In this document: positions 45,568-54,611 of the stretch, in pieces
Layout: each line of letters begins with the position of its first letter
Numbering within the stretch: position 1 is the stretch's first letter
Assembly (NCBI RefSeq): GCF_015160855.1
Contig: NZ_CP063373.1
Coordinates: 4,278,001 to 4,342,000, forward strand
From: Streptomyces ferrugineus
GTDB lineage: Bacteria; Actinomycetota; Actinomycetes; Streptomycetales; Streptomycetaceae
Length of the DNA stretch: 64,000 nt
Reading direction: 5' to 3'
The notes under the pieces: generated by a model
Database searches by the model: none
What the model was told of the DNA's origin: nothing
Seen by the model: the letters and a program-made list of their open reading frames with translations, nothing else
Made by a program: the position numbers and the translations under genes

Positions 45568-46733
45568 GTGACGCGGTTGACGGTCGTAGGGGGCGGAATC
45601 GCCGGCACGGGCGCGGCTCTGGCCCTGCACAAGGCCGGATTCGACGTCGCCGTGTACGAGGCGCATCCCGACTCCGCCGCGGACATCGGCGCGTTCCTCA
45701 CGCTGGCGAGCAACGGCATGCGCGCCCTGGCGGAGGTGGACGCCTCGGCGGCGGTCACCGCCATCGGCTTCCCGCTGACCGCGATGCGCGTCCTGGACGA
45801 CACCGCGCCGAAACGGCGCGAGTGCCGCTCGGCGAGGCCGGTACGCCGCGGCTGCGGTACCGGTGCGTGCGGCGCGGCGACCTCAACTCCGCCCTGCAGG
45901 CCGAGGTCACCCGCAGAGGCATCGACATCCGGCACGGCATGCGCCTCGTCGCGGTCGAGGACAGCGCTGACGGCGTCACCGCCCACTTCGCCGACGGCAC
46001 CACGGCCACCGGCGACCTGCTCATCGGCGCCGACGGCCTGAACTCCACCGTCCGCCGGCTCACCGCCCCCGACACGCGGCCGGTCTACGCCGGACAGCAC
46101 GTCCTCTACGGCTACACGCGCGACGCCCCCGAGGCGGGCCCGGCCGAGACCATCACCATGGTGCGCGGCAGCTCGGTCTCCTTCGGGTACGCGATGTCGC
46201 CCGAGGGAGAGGCCCACTGGTTCGCGCGCGTCGCCGACGAGCCCCTGGCCGAGGCCGACATCGAACACGGCACCCCGGCCCGCTGGCGCGAGCTGCTGCT
46301 GCCGCGACTCCGCAAGGACGCCACCCCCGCCGCGGACCTCGTCGAGGCCACCGCCGACGACCTCATGGTCACCAACGCCACCGAACTCCCCACCGGGACG
46401 CCCTGGCTCTCCGGCCGCACCCTGGTCATCGGCGACGCGGCCCACGCGGCGTCCCCCGCCACCGGGCAGGGCGCGTCGATGGCGCTGGAGGACGCCGTCG
46501 TCCTCGCCAAGTCCCTGCGGGACGCCCCGGACACCGACGCCGCGCTCTCCCTGTACGAGACACTGCGCCGCCCCCGCGTGGAGAACAACATCACCGTCAG
46601 CGGCAACATCTCCCGTGGCACCCACACCCCGTCGGGCCCCGGAGCCCGACCCGCCGGGGCGAACCGGCGGGGCGACGAGGAGCTCATACGGCAGCTCGCC
46701 TGGAGCACCGACCTCCGGCCGCCCGCCTCGTAG
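45568..46733 (+). pseudogene. FAD-dependent monooxygenase with a single-base frameshift
   Basis: GTG 45568 opens a frame with LTVVGGGIAGTGAALALHKA (FAD motif) that runs in register to about 45808 (VLDDTAP). From there homology continues in the next frame (ETARVPLGEAGTPRLRYRCV, then RRGDLNSALQAEVT, LIGADGLNS, VIGDAAHAASPATGQGASMA) to the stop at 46733. Restoring one G near 45805-45809 gives LDDTGAETARV, joining both halves into a normal protein of about 389 residues. So one base is missing in the DNA given here. Either the gene is newly dead or this is a sequencing error; no other damage is seen. The substrate is unknown; it resembles 3-hydroxybenzoate/urate-type hydroxylases. Confidence 0.8.
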
Positions 46734-46833
46734 CGCGACGCCCCGAATCGATGGTGCTGCCAACCGGCGCAACCCTGACGTGCGCAGGCCCCTCATAGAG
46801 GTCGAACCACCCCGGGTTCGCGGAGAGGAGGGC

Positions 46834-48954
46834 GTGTTGGCCCGTCAGTTGTCCCGTCGACAGTTCGTGGTCTACTCACTCGCGGCGACCACCCTCACCG
46901 TCGCGGCACCGCTCGGCTGCGACGGCTCCACCGCCGAGGGCGCCGAGGAAGGCGCGGACGGTGCACGCCGCGCCTCCGACGTCCTGGTCACCGGCACCGA
47001 CGGCGAGATGCTGGTGCTGGAGGTCACCCCGGCCAACAAGGTCGTCGTACGGCTGCCGCGCGTCGAGGTCGGCCAGGGCGTCACCACCGCCGTCGCGATG
47101 ATGATCGCCGAGGAGCTGGACGCCCGGCTCGCCGACGTCGCGATCCCGCTCGCGGACGCCCGCAGCGAGGGCAACCAGTTCACCGGCGGCTCCAACTCGG
47201 TCAGTTCGCTGTACGGACCTGCCCGCCAACTGGCCGCCACCGCCCGCGCCAAGCTGGTGACCGCGGCCGCCCGCCGCTGGCACGTCCCCGCGCGCACCCT
47301 GCGCACCCGGGGCACCCGCGTCTACGGCCCCGACGGCCGCTCGGCCACCTTCGGATCGCTCACCAGAAGCGCCGCCCGGATCACCAGACCCGCCGTGTCG
47401 ACCGCGCCCAAACCGGCGTCGAAGCACCGGGTGATCGGACGGCCCACGACCCGCATCGACGCCCACGACATCGTCACCGGCAAGGCCAGGTACACCGGCG
47501 ACCTCACGGCGGCCGGAGCGAAGCCGACGGTGGTGGCCCGGCCGCCGACGCTGGGCGGCAAGGTCGTCTCGGTCGACTCCGCGGCCGCCCGCGCCATGCC
47601 CGGGGTCCACGCGGTCGTGCGGTTCGACGGCGGGGTCGCCGTGGTGGCGGAGACCTTCCACCACGCCTTCCAGGCCCGCGACGCCCTGCGCGTCACGTGG
47701 GCGCCGGGGCCGCTGGCGAACCTCTCCGACGCCCAGATCCGCTCCCGGCTGCGCGCCGCCGTACCGAAGCTGGGGACACCGCCGCGCGGATCGGCGCAGA
47801 CCGAGGCCGAGTTCGAGTTCGCCTTCGTCAGCCACGCCCCGATGGAGGTCCTCACCGCCGTGGCGGACGTGACGGCGGGGCGGGCCGAGATCTGGTTCTC
47901 CTCCCAGACCCCGCAGTCGGCCAGGGAGGACATCGCCGCGGCGGTCGGAGTGCCGGTGTCGAAGGTGCGGGTCCATGTGATCCGCGGCGGCGGCTCGTTC
48001 GGGCGGCGACTGACCTACGACGCCGCGATCGAGGCCGCCGTCATCTCCAAGAAGGCGCGCCGGCCGGTGAAGCTGATGTGGAGCCGGTCCGACGACATCC
48101 GGCACGGCAGAATGCGCCCGGCCACCCACCACCGCATCCGGGCCAGCCACGCCCGGGGCCGCGTGGTGGCCTTCGCCCACGCCATGGCCTCGGTCAACGA
48201 GTCCTCCGGGGAGCGGGGCCTGTCCACCCAGGGCGGCTCGCGCGCCCCCGCGGCCGCCCCGCTCCCCAGCGACAGCGGCCTGTACAACTTCGGCCGCCTC
48301 TCCGGCGACTCGGGCTCCGTCGAACTGGCGATCCCGCTCGGCGCCTGGCGCTCGGTGGACTCCGGCACGGTGCGCACCGCCGAGGAGATCGTCGTGGACG
48401 AGATCGCCCGCAGCCTCGGCGAGGACCCGGTCGCCTTCCGCCGTACGACCCTGCGCGGCAGGACCGTCAAGGCCGCACTGGAGAAGGTCGCGACCGCCGG
48501 GAAGTGGGGCCGGACCATGCCGCCGGGCCACGCACAGGGCGTCGCCGTCCACGAGGAGTACGGCTCCTGCGTGGCCTGCCTCGTCGAGATCGACGCCGGC
48601 GACCCGAAGAACCCCCGGGTGACGAAGGTGGTGATGGCGGCCGATGTCGGAACGGCCGTCAACCCGCGCGGCCTGGAGGCCCAGCTCATGGGCACCGCCG
48701 TCGACGGCATCTCCACCGTGCTACGGGCCGGCCTGCACATCGACAAGGGAGCCGTCCGCGAGAGCAGCTTCGCCGACTTCCACTACGCCCGCCAGCGGCA
48801 CGCCCCGCTGCGCTTCGAGGCGCACATCATGCCCTCCCGGCGCGACCCCGGCGGCGCCGGCGAACTCGGCGTCCCGGCCGCGTCCGCAGCCGTCGCCAAC
48901 GCCTACGCCCGCGCGACCGGCACCAAGCCGCGCCGCTTCCCCCTGAACTTCTGA
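46834..48954 (+). CDS. Molybdopterin-binding large subunit of a Tat-exported aldehyde/isoquinoline-type oxidoreductase
   Basis: About 707 residues. AGGAGG (46826-46831) serves either GTG 46834 or the better-spaced TTG 46837. The N-terminus RQLSRRQFVVYSLAATTLTV has the twin-arginine motif and ends in APLGC, a lipobox-like cleavage site. The body has VEVGQGVTTAVAMMIAEELD, two aldehyde-oxidase domains, a GGSFGRRL segment and the C-terminal GGAGELGVPA with the active-site Glu. It resembles isoquinoline 1-oxidoreductase beta subunits. It needs Mo-cytosine-dinucleotide, loaded before export. The small [2Fe-2S] subunit follows after 23 bases, the reverse of the usual order. No cytochrome subunit is nearby. 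Confidence 0.88.
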   Translation: MLARQLSRRQFVVYSLAATTLTVAAPLGCDGSTAEGAEEGADGARRASDVLVTGTDGEMLVLEVTPANKVVVRLPRVEVGQGVTTAVAMMIAEELDARLADVAIPLADARSEGNQFTGGSNSVSSLYGPARQLAATARAKLVTAAARRWHVPARTLRTRGTRVYGPDGRSATFGSLTRSAARITRPAVSTAPKPASKHRVIGRPTTRIDAHDIVTGKARYTGDLTAAGAKPTVVARPPTLGGKVVSVDSAAARAMPGVHAVVRFDGGVAVVAETFHHAFQARDALRVTWAPGPLANLSDAQIRSRLRAAVPKLGTPPRGSAQTEAEFEFAFVSHAPMEVLTAVADVTAGRAEIWFSSQTPQSAREDIAAAVGVPVSKVRVHVIRGGGSFGRRLTYDAAIEAAVISKKARRPVKLMWSRSDDIRHGRMRPATHHRIRASHARGRVVAFAHAMASVNESSGERGLSTQGGSRAPAAAPLPSDSGLYNFGRLSGDSGSVELAIPLGAWRSVDSGTVRTAEEIVVDEIARSLGEDPVAFRRTTLRGRTVKAALEKVATAGKWGRTMPPGHAQGVAVHEEYGSCVACLVEIDAGDPKNPRVTKVVMAADVGTAVNPRGLEAQLMGTAVDGISTVLRAGLHIDKGAVRESSFADFHYARQRHAPLRFEAHIMPSRRDPGGAGELGVPAASAAVANAYARATGTKPRRFPLNF

Positions 48955-48977
48955 GCCACCCGAAGAGAAGGTCCCCC

Positions 48978-49433
48978 ATGCCCTCCTACACCTTCACCCT
49001 CAACGGGAAGCGGGTCACCGTCGAGGCCCCCGCCGACATGCCCCTCCTGTGGGTACTGCGCGACCTGCTGCACGTCACCGGCCCCAAGTACGGCTGCGGT
49101 GTGGGCGCCTGCCGCGCCTGCACCAGCCACCTCGACGGCGACGAGATCCAGCCCTGCGTCGTCCCCGTCGCCGACTGCGCCGACCGTGAGGTCACCACCA
49201 TCGAGGGCCTGGCCGACGGCGACCGGCTGCACCCCGTGCAACGGGCCTGGCTCGACTGCGACGTAGCCCAGTGCGGCTTCTGCCAGCCAGGCCAGATCAT
49301 GGCCACGGCCGCCCTGCTGAAGAAGACGCCCCGGCCGACGGACGCCGACATCGACCGCATCGAGAACGTCTGCCGCTGCGGCACCTACTCCCGGATCCGC
49401 GAGGCGATCAAGAAGGCCGCCGCCAACGGCTGA
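48978..49433 (+). CDS. [2Fe-2S] small subunit of the molybdenum oxidoreductase
   Basis: A 151-residue ferredoxin-like subunit. The plant-type cluster is CGVGACRACTSHLDG followed by QPC. The second cluster is DVAQCGFCQPGQ and ENVCRCGTY. Length and layout equal IorA/CoxS subunits. It passes electrons from the Mo site of the large subunit to an unknown acceptor. It has no Tat signal, so it would be carried across with the large subunit. GAAGAGAAGG precedes ATG 48978. The gene is co-transcribed with the large subunit. Confidence 0.95.
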   Translation: MPSYTFTLNGKRVTVEAPADMPLLWVLRDLLHVTGPKYGCGVGACRACTSHLDGDEIQPCVVPVADCADREVTTIEGLADGDRLHPVQRAWLDCDVAQCGFCQPGQIMATAALLKKTPRPTDADIDRIENVCRCGTYSRIREAIKKAAANG

Positions 49434-49557
49434 CCGCGGCCGGCGCGAAATCCCGGTGCCCCAGCGAGTCCGGAACGTTCGCCGCCGCCGGCCACAACAG
49501 GCCGCGCTGCCACCGAAAAAGGTTCGCGGCCGCGGAAGGCGCCCGTACCCTGAGGCC

Positions 49558-50427
49558 GTGCACAACAGCTTTGAGGGCCCGGGCGCCATGGCGGCGCGGT
49601 TCACCGGGCGTCCGGTGACCGGTGAACGTCGGCTCTCCGGCACGCTCGCCGAAGTCACCCTCGACGACGGCCGGGTGGTGATGGTCAAGCGCGGCGACGG
49701 CGACCGCGCCGCGCAGGCCGAGGCGGCCGGACTGCGCTGGCTGGCCGAGGCCGGCACCGTCCGTGTCCCGGACGTGCACGGCCACGACGGGCAGTGGCTG
49801 GTCACCGACCGCGTGACGACCGGCCGGCCCGGCGCGGCGGCGGCCCACCGCTTCGGCCGCGACCTCGCCGCCCTGCACGCCACCGGCGCCCCCGCGTTCG
49901 GCGCCGCGCCGCCCGGCGGCCCGCAGGACGCCTACATCGGACTCGCCCCGATGCGCAACGTCACCGGCCCCGACTGGCCCCGCTGGTACGCCGAGCACCG
50001 GGTGCTGCCGTATCTGCGCCGCGCGGTCGACGACGGCACGCTGCGCGGCACCGAGGCGCCCGTGATCGAGCGGGCCTGCGAGCGGTTCCCCGAACTGGCC
50101 GGTCCCGCCGAGCCGCCGGCCCGGCTGCACGGCGACCTGTGGAACGGCAACGTCCTGTGGGGCGCCGACGGGCACGCCTGGCTGATCGACCCGGCCGCAC
50201 ACGGCGGGCACCGCGAGACCGACCTGGCGATGCTCCACCTCTTCGGCTGCCCCCACCTGGACCGGATCCTGGAGGGCTACCAGGAGGCCGCGCCCCTCGC
50301 CGCCGGCTGGACCGACCGCATCGGCCTCCACCAACTGTTCCCGCTCCTGGTGCACGCGGTCCTCTTCGGCCGCGGCTACGCCGAACAGGCCCTCGCCACG
50401 GCCCGGGCGCTACCGCGCACTCGATGA
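49558..50427 (+). CDS. Fructosamine-kinase / phosphotransferase-family protein
   Basis: A 289-residue kinase-like fold. Motifs are VVMVKRGDGDRAAQAEAAGL (ATP-binding Lys), RLHGDLWNGNVLW (catalytic HGD, with Asn) and WLIDPAAHGGHRETDLAML (DxD-type Mg site). This is the fructosamine-3-kinase pattern, which removes sugar from glycated amines by phosphorylation. TACCCT (49546-49551) ends 6 bases before GTG 49558, suggesting a leaderless start; GAGG in between could also act weakly. It stands alone after the molybdenum enzyme genes. Confidence 0.88.
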   Translation: MHNSFEGPGAMAARFTGRPVTGERRLSGTLAEVTLDDGRVVMVKRGDGDRAAQAEAAGLRWLAEAGTVRVPDVHGHDGQWLVTDRVTTGRPGAAAAHRFGRDLAALHATGAPAFGAAPPGGPQDAYIGLAPMRNVTGPDWPRWYAEHRVLPYLRRAVDDGTLRGTEAPVIERACERFPELAGPAEPPARLHGDLWNGNVLWGADGHAWLIDPAAHGGHRETDLAMLHLFGCPHLDRILEGYQEAAPLAAGWTDRIGLHQLFPLLVHAVLFGRGYAEQALATARALPRTR

Positions 50428-50522
50428 CGCCCGGACCGTACGCGACGCGCTGTCCGGCGCGCGGTACACCACCGAAGTGCCCCTCGGTCCTTGGGATGTG
50501 AAGGTCCTTCAGGGCCGGTGAC

Positions 50523-51398
50523 TCACTCGGCGGCACGCACCGGGCGTCCGGTGAACGCGTCCAGCAGGATCCGGTCGCCGAGCGGGCGTTCCAGCGTGAC
50601 CTTCACCTTCTTGGAACGCAGGTCCGTCGTGCAGATACCGCCCCTCGCCCCGACCCGGTAGCCGGACAGCACCACGCTGCCGTCCGTCTCCAGCACGTCC
50701 ACGCCGGGACCGTCGTCGCATGACCCGTGGTGGGCCAGCACGGTGACGGACCGGCCGTCGGCGGCGACCTCGACCAGCCTGTTCAGCTCCCACAGCCCGC
50801 CGCTGAGGTGGTCGGCCGGTCCGATGGGCGGCTCGGGGTGCTTCGGGGAGCTGAGGGCGACCCGCTTGAGCGGGGTGTCGTAGCCCTCCAGGGTGAACAG
50901 CCAGGCCGGGACGGTCGCCGGGCCGCGGCTGGTGGCCAGCGTCGTCTCGCCCAGCTTCGCCCCGGTCACCGTGAGGCGCGGCGCGGGCGAGTCGGCGCGG
51001 TCCAGCCTCTTGTACGTCTCCCGAGCCCCCGCGAGCGGCAGCGTGAGCGAGTCGCCGTTCGGCCATGTCACCTTCGCGTCCTTCGCGGATGTCTCGGGCA
51101 GCTCGCCGCGCAGCACGAAGTTCCGCATGAGGTAAGCCTCCTTGTCGACATCGTTGTGGAAGGCGTCGTCGGGCAGTTGCACCAGGTCCGCCATCGGGAA
51201 GTAGCCCTTGCGCCAGATCTCGGCTGCCGGTGAACCGTCCCAGGCCTTGGCGACCTCGCGGGCGCGGGGCTCGGTGTCGGGCGCCGGGTCGGACCGGTCC
51301 TCGCTCGCGGCGCCGGTGCCGCATCCGGCGGCGAGCAGCCCGAGTGCGGCGAGCAACCGGACGGTGCGTGAAGCGGTCGTACGCATGGTTCTGGACAT
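50523..51398 (-). CDS. Putative secreted lipoprotein
   Basis: A 291-residue lipoprotein of unknown function. The signal TVRLLAALGLLAAGC has a perfect lipobox with the acylated Cys26, followed by a Ser/Asp/Pro-rich linker. The mature part is beta-rich, with TVLAHHGSCDDGPGVDVLE and GGICTTDLRSKKVKVTL near the end (two further Cys, possibly a disulfide). GGGGGG precedes ATG 51398. It is read leftwards and has no obvious operon partner. It converges with the kinase gene 95 bases away. Confidence 0.8.
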   Translation of the reverse strand: MSRTMRTTASRTVRLLAALGLLAAGCGTGAASEDRSDPAPDTEPRAREVAKAWDGSPAAEIWRKGYFPMADLVQLPDDAFHNDVDKEAYLMRNFVLRGELPETSAKDAKVTWPNGDSLTLPLAGARETYKRLDRADSPAPRLTVTGAKLGETTLATSRGPATVPAWLFTLEGYDTPLKRVALSSPKHPEPPIGPADHLSGGLWELNRLVEVAADGRSVTVLAHHGSCDDGPGVDVLETDGSVVLSGYRVGARGGICTTDLRSKKVKVTLERPLGDRILLDAFTGRPVRAAE

Positions 51399-51549
51399 GG
51401 GATCCCCCCGAGCGGACGGCGAAGAGCCGGACAGGGCGGTGCAGGCGCGCCCGACACTGTGACGGACGAAGGGTGCGGCGCGTTCGGTCGGATCAAGGCC
51501 GCGGCCGCCGGGGGATCACTCGCCCCGCCCTGGTGACGCCGAGCCGTCG

Positions 51550-52743
51550 CTAGATGACGGCGTCGGCGCGCAGGGCCTCGATCTCCTCGCCGCTGTGGCC
51601 GAGTTCGGTCAGGATCGCCTCGGTGTGCTCGCCCACCGCGGGCACCGGGTCCATGCGCGCGGGCAGGCCCGCGAGGTCGGCCGGGGGCAGCAGCGCCTGC
51701 GCCGTCGCCCCGCCGGGTACCGCCACCTCGCGCCAGCGTCCGCGGTCGGCCAGGACCGGGTGGTCCAGGAACGCGGCGACGTCGTTGACCCCGGCGCAGG
51801 CGATGTTGATCGCCTCCAGGTCCTTGAGGATCTCCTCGGCGGCGGAGCGGGCGCAGCGCTCGGCGACGACGGCGTTCAGCTCGTCGCGGTGGGCCACCCG
51901 CGCGGAGCTCGTGGCGAAGCGCGGGTCGTCGGTCAGTTCGGGCCGGCGCAGGAACTCCGCGCACAGCACGGCCCACTCACGCTCGTTCTGGATGGAGAAC
52001 AGCACCTCTTTGCCGTCGGCGGCCGGGTAGGCGCCGTACGGGGCGAGGGTGGGGTGCTGGGTGCCCAGGCGCGCCGGCTGGGTGCCGCCGTAGCGGGTGT
52101 AGTAGGCGGGCTGGCCCATCCACTCCGCCAGCGCCTCGAACAGGGACACCTCCACCGGGTGGACCGTGCCCGTGGTGGCGCGCGTGTACAGGGCGGTGAG
52201 GACGCCGCTGTACGCGTACATCCCGGCGGCGATGTCGGCCACCGAGATGCCGACGCGCGCGGTCTCCTCGGCGGTGCCGGTCAGCGACACCAGCCCCGTC
52301 TGGCACTGCACCAGCAGGTCGTACGACTTCCGGTCGGCCCACGGCCCGGACGTGCCGTACCCGGAGATCGTGCACGGGATCAGCCGCGGCCATCGCTCGC
52401 CGAGCGCCTCGACGCCCAGGCCGAGACGGTCGGCGGCGCCCGGCGCCAGGTTCTGCACGAACACGTCGGCGGTGTCGAGGAGCCGGTGCAGGACCGCCAG
52501 ACCCCGGGGGGCCTTCAGATCCAGCGTGAGGGATTCCTTCGACCGGTTGAGCCAGACGAAATAGCTGGACTGTCCGTGCACCGTCGTGTCGTACCGGCGG
52601 GCGAAGTCCCCGTCCCCCGGCCGCTCGACCTTGATCACCCGCGCCCCGAGGTCGGCGAGCTGCCGGGTGGCGTACGGGGCGGCCACGGCCTGCTCGACGC
52701 TGACGACGGTGATGCCGGACAGCGGGAGGTGAGGGGCGTTCAC
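51550..52743 (-). CDS. Class III CoA-transferase (CaiB/BaiF family)
   Basis: A 397-residue CoA-transferase: LSGITVVSVEQAVAAPYATR and QLADLGARVIKVERPGDGD at the start, then NRSKESLTLDLK, FVQNLAPGAADRLGLG and the catalytic Asp region GISVADIAAGMYA. It moves CoA between carboxylic acids; the acid is unknown. GTG 52743 overlaps the stop of the MarR gene (GTGA), so it is co-translated with its likely regulator. The long open frame upstream of this start is an artefact of high GC. Confidence 0.92.
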   Translation of the reverse strand: MNAPHLPLSGITVVSVEQAVAAPYATRQLADLGARVIKVERPGDGDFARRYDTTVHGQSSYFVWLNRSKESLTLDLKAPRGLAVLHRLLDTADVFVQNLAPGAADRLGLGVEALGERWPRLIPCTISGYGTSGPWADRKSYDLLVQCQTGLVSLTGTAEETARVGISVADIAAGMYAYSGVLTALYTRATTGTVHPVEVSLFEALAEWMGQPAYYTRYGGTQPARLGTQHPTLAPYGAYPAADGKEVLFSIQNEREWAVLCAEFLRRPELTDDPRFATSSARVAHRDELNAVVAERCARSAAEEILKDLEAINIACAGVNDVAAFLDHPVLADRGRWREVAVPGGATAQALLPPADLAGLPARMDPVPAVGEHTEAILTELGHSGEEIEALRADAVI

Positions 52744-53198
52744 AGCGGCGCCCGAAGTGTTTCGACGGCGTGGACCAGTGGGGCCAGTTCGGGGTTTTTC
52801 GCGGCTTCGTCGAGGGCTTCGCGCAGTGCGGACTCGTTGGTGGGGCGTGCCTGTTCCAGGAGTTTGAGGCCGGTTTCGGTGACGTCGGTGTAGATGCCGC
52901 GGCGGTCGGTGGGGCAGAGGTAGCGGGAGAGCAGGCCGCGGTCCTCGAGTCGGGTGACGAGGCGGGTGGTGGCGCTCTGGCTGAGGACGACGGCGTCGGC
53001 GACCTGTTTCATCTGGAGGTGGCCGCCTTCGCCGTTGTGCTGGCGGCTGAGGACGTCGAGCAGGGAGTACTCGCGCACGCTCAGGTCGTGCCGGGACTGC
53101 AGGGCGCGCTCGATGTGCGTCTCGATCCTGCCGTGCAGCAGGGAGAGGGCGCACCAGCCCTGGGCGAGGGCGGTCAGCGCGGGGTCCGTGGCGGTCAT
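52740..53198 (-). CDS. MarR-family transcriptional regulator
   Basis: A 152-residue winged-helix regulator: LSVREYSLLDVLSRQHNGEG, LSQSATTRLVTRLEDRGLLS (recognition helix) and RYLCPTDRRGIYTDVTETG (wing). ATG 53198 fits the family start, with GGAGGA upstream. It lies directly in front of the CoA-transferase gene and overlaps it. A 14-bp palindrome (53219-53232) sits 20 bases before the start and is the likely autoregulatory operator. A carboxylic acid or acyl-CoA effector is plausible given its partner. Confidence 0.92.
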   Translation of the reverse strand: MTATDPALTALAQGWCALSLLHGRIETHIERALQSRHDLSVREYSLLDVLSRQHNGEGGHLQMKQVADAVVLSQSATTRLVTRLEDRGLLSRYLCPTDRRGIYTDVTETGLKLLEQARPTNESALREALDEAAKNPELAPLVHAVETLRAPL

Positions 53199-53218
53199 GG
53201 CGCCTGTGTCCTCCGTCC

Positions 53219-53232
53219 GGATATGAATATCC
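53219..53232. promoter_or_regulatory. Palindromic operator of the MarR/CoA-transferase operon
   Basis: GGATAT-GA-ATATCC, a perfect 6-bp inverted repeat with 2-bp spacer in an otherwise GC-rich region, 20 bases upstream of the MarR start codon. Size and position fit a MarR dimer site overlapping the core promoter. Confidence 0.7.
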
Positions 53233-53322
53233 CTCAGGATAGGCCATGCGTGAAATTTCCGGCGATTGCGTGTAGAGCGCGCCTGCAAGTACTGCCAGGG
53301 GGCTCCGTGGCGGCCCGCGCCG

Positions 53323-54315
53323 CTACGTCCGCGTCAGTCGCCGCATGGTCAGCGCCAGGCCCAGCCTGAACCGGCCCTGCGGGGTGCGCAGTGGCCAGCC
53401 CAGCAGGTGTTCGGCGTGCGTCAGCCGCTCCTGGAGCGTGGAGTGGTGGACGGTGATCTCGGCCGCCGCCGCCCGCAGGCTCACCGTCGAGGCGACGGCG
53501 TGCAGCGTGGCGAGCAGCCAGGGTGCGGCCGCCGCGGCCGACTCCAGCGCCTGTACGTCGGGCGGCGGCTCGGCGCCCGGTGCGACGAGCCCGGCGAGCA
53601 GGGCGATGCCGCCCAGCTCGTCGGCGTGGACGACGCCGGGGCCGGGGTCCTGTGCGGTGCCCTCGGCCGTGAACCGGAGGGCGACGCGGGCCTCGGACCA
53701 GGAGCGCGGCAGGTCGAGCACGGCGACGGCGGGCCCCACGCCCACGCGGCCGACGGGCGGCTCGGCGTCCAGGTGGGCGGGCACGATGCGGGGGCGCCCG
53801 TCCAGCGGGGCGAGGACACGGGCCGGCGCGGCGAGGTCGAGGCCCAGCCCGCGCGCCGCGTGCAGCCGCGCCGCCTCCGGAGCGGTGCCGTCGAGGACGG
53901 TCTCGACGAGGGCCGGATCATCGGCCGGGGCCCGTCCGCGCGTCCGGTCCAGCACGAGCCGTATGACACCGGCGGCCCGCTCCAGGATCACCGCGTCCAC
54001 GACACTCGGCTCCGCCTGCCCGTCCCGCTCCAGCCACAGCGCGGGCGCACCGTCCGGCGTCAGCGGGGCCGACGGCCAGGCGGGGTCCGGCGGCAGATCG
54101 CTCTCCCGGCGCGTCCCGTCGGTCTCGACCCGCACATGGACCCGCCGGTCCGCGTCCATCAGCCGTGCCGGCACCCCGGCCAGCACGGCGGCGCCGCGCA
54201 CCAGCGCCTCCAGCCCGGCGCGGGACTCGGCGAGCCGATCGAAGTAGGCGATGACCCGAACGGCGGCCCCGGCATCCGGATCGAGCGCGGTCAGGCGCCC
54301 GGCCAGCTCTTTCAT
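53323..54315 (-). CDS. PucR-type helix-turn-helix regulator
   Basis: A 330-residue protein. Its C-terminus holds the PucR/CdaR-type HTH (SLRAAAAEITVHHSTLQERL and THAEHLLGWPL), preceded by a GGDEF-like regulatory region with ALRFTAEGTAQDPGPGVVHA. The N-terminal third (residues 1-110) is a GAF-like sensor. ATG 54315 (MKELAGRL) is preferred; the frame stays open upstream only because the 5' end has been tandemly duplicated, giving a second MPHHWPMK. Such regulators respond to purine or amino-acid metabolites. No obvious target lies next to it other than the esterase upstream. Confidence 0.85.
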   Translation of the reverse strand: MKELAGRLTALDPDAGAAVRVIAYFDRLAESRAGLEALVRGAAVLAGVPARLMDADRRVHVRVETDGTRRESDLPPDPAWPSAPLTPDGAPALWLERDGQAEPSVVDAVILERAAGVIRLVLDRTRGRAPADDPALVETVLDGTAPEAARLHAARGLGLDLAAPARVLAPLDGRPRIVPAHLDAEPPVGRVGVGPAVAVLDLPRSWSEARVALRFTAEGTAQDPGPGVVHADELGGIALLAGLVAPGAEPPPDVQALESAAAAAPWLLATLHAVASTVSLRAAAAEITVHHSTLQERLTHAEHLLGWPLRTPQGRFRLGLALTMRRLTRT

Positions 54316-54611
54316 AGGCCAATGGTGCGGCATGCGGTCAAGTGCCGGGACCTGCGGCCGGCCTTGAGGGGTGCGGGATCGTATGGAGGTGGGGCTCCGT
54401 CGTGTGGGTGCGTGCCACGCGGTGTCACGGCTCAGCGGCCGCCGCGACCAGGCCGGCTTTTTCATGGGCCAATGGTGCGGCATGCGGTTGAGTGCCGGGG
54501 CCTTCGGTCGGCCTCGTGGGGCGCGGGGCTGTATGGGGGTGCGGCTCCGTCGCGTGGGCGCGCGTCACGCGGTGTCACTGGCTCAGCAGCCGCCGCAACC
54601 AGGCCAGCTGC
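54311..54611. repeat. 150-bp imperfect tandem duplication
   Basis: The segment 54311-54460 is repeated as 54461-54611 with roughly one change in six bases and one single-base indel. The right copy contains the true 3' end of the esterase gene. The left copy contains the true 5' end of the PucR-type gene and a degraded copy of the esterase end. The unit therefore spans the original junction between the two genes. Confidence 0.85.

Noticed and set aside
46876..48552. A 558-codon minus-strand frame across the molybdenum hydroxylase
   Set aside because: Shadow of the molybdopterin subunit, whose domains and Tat signal are clear on the plus strand.
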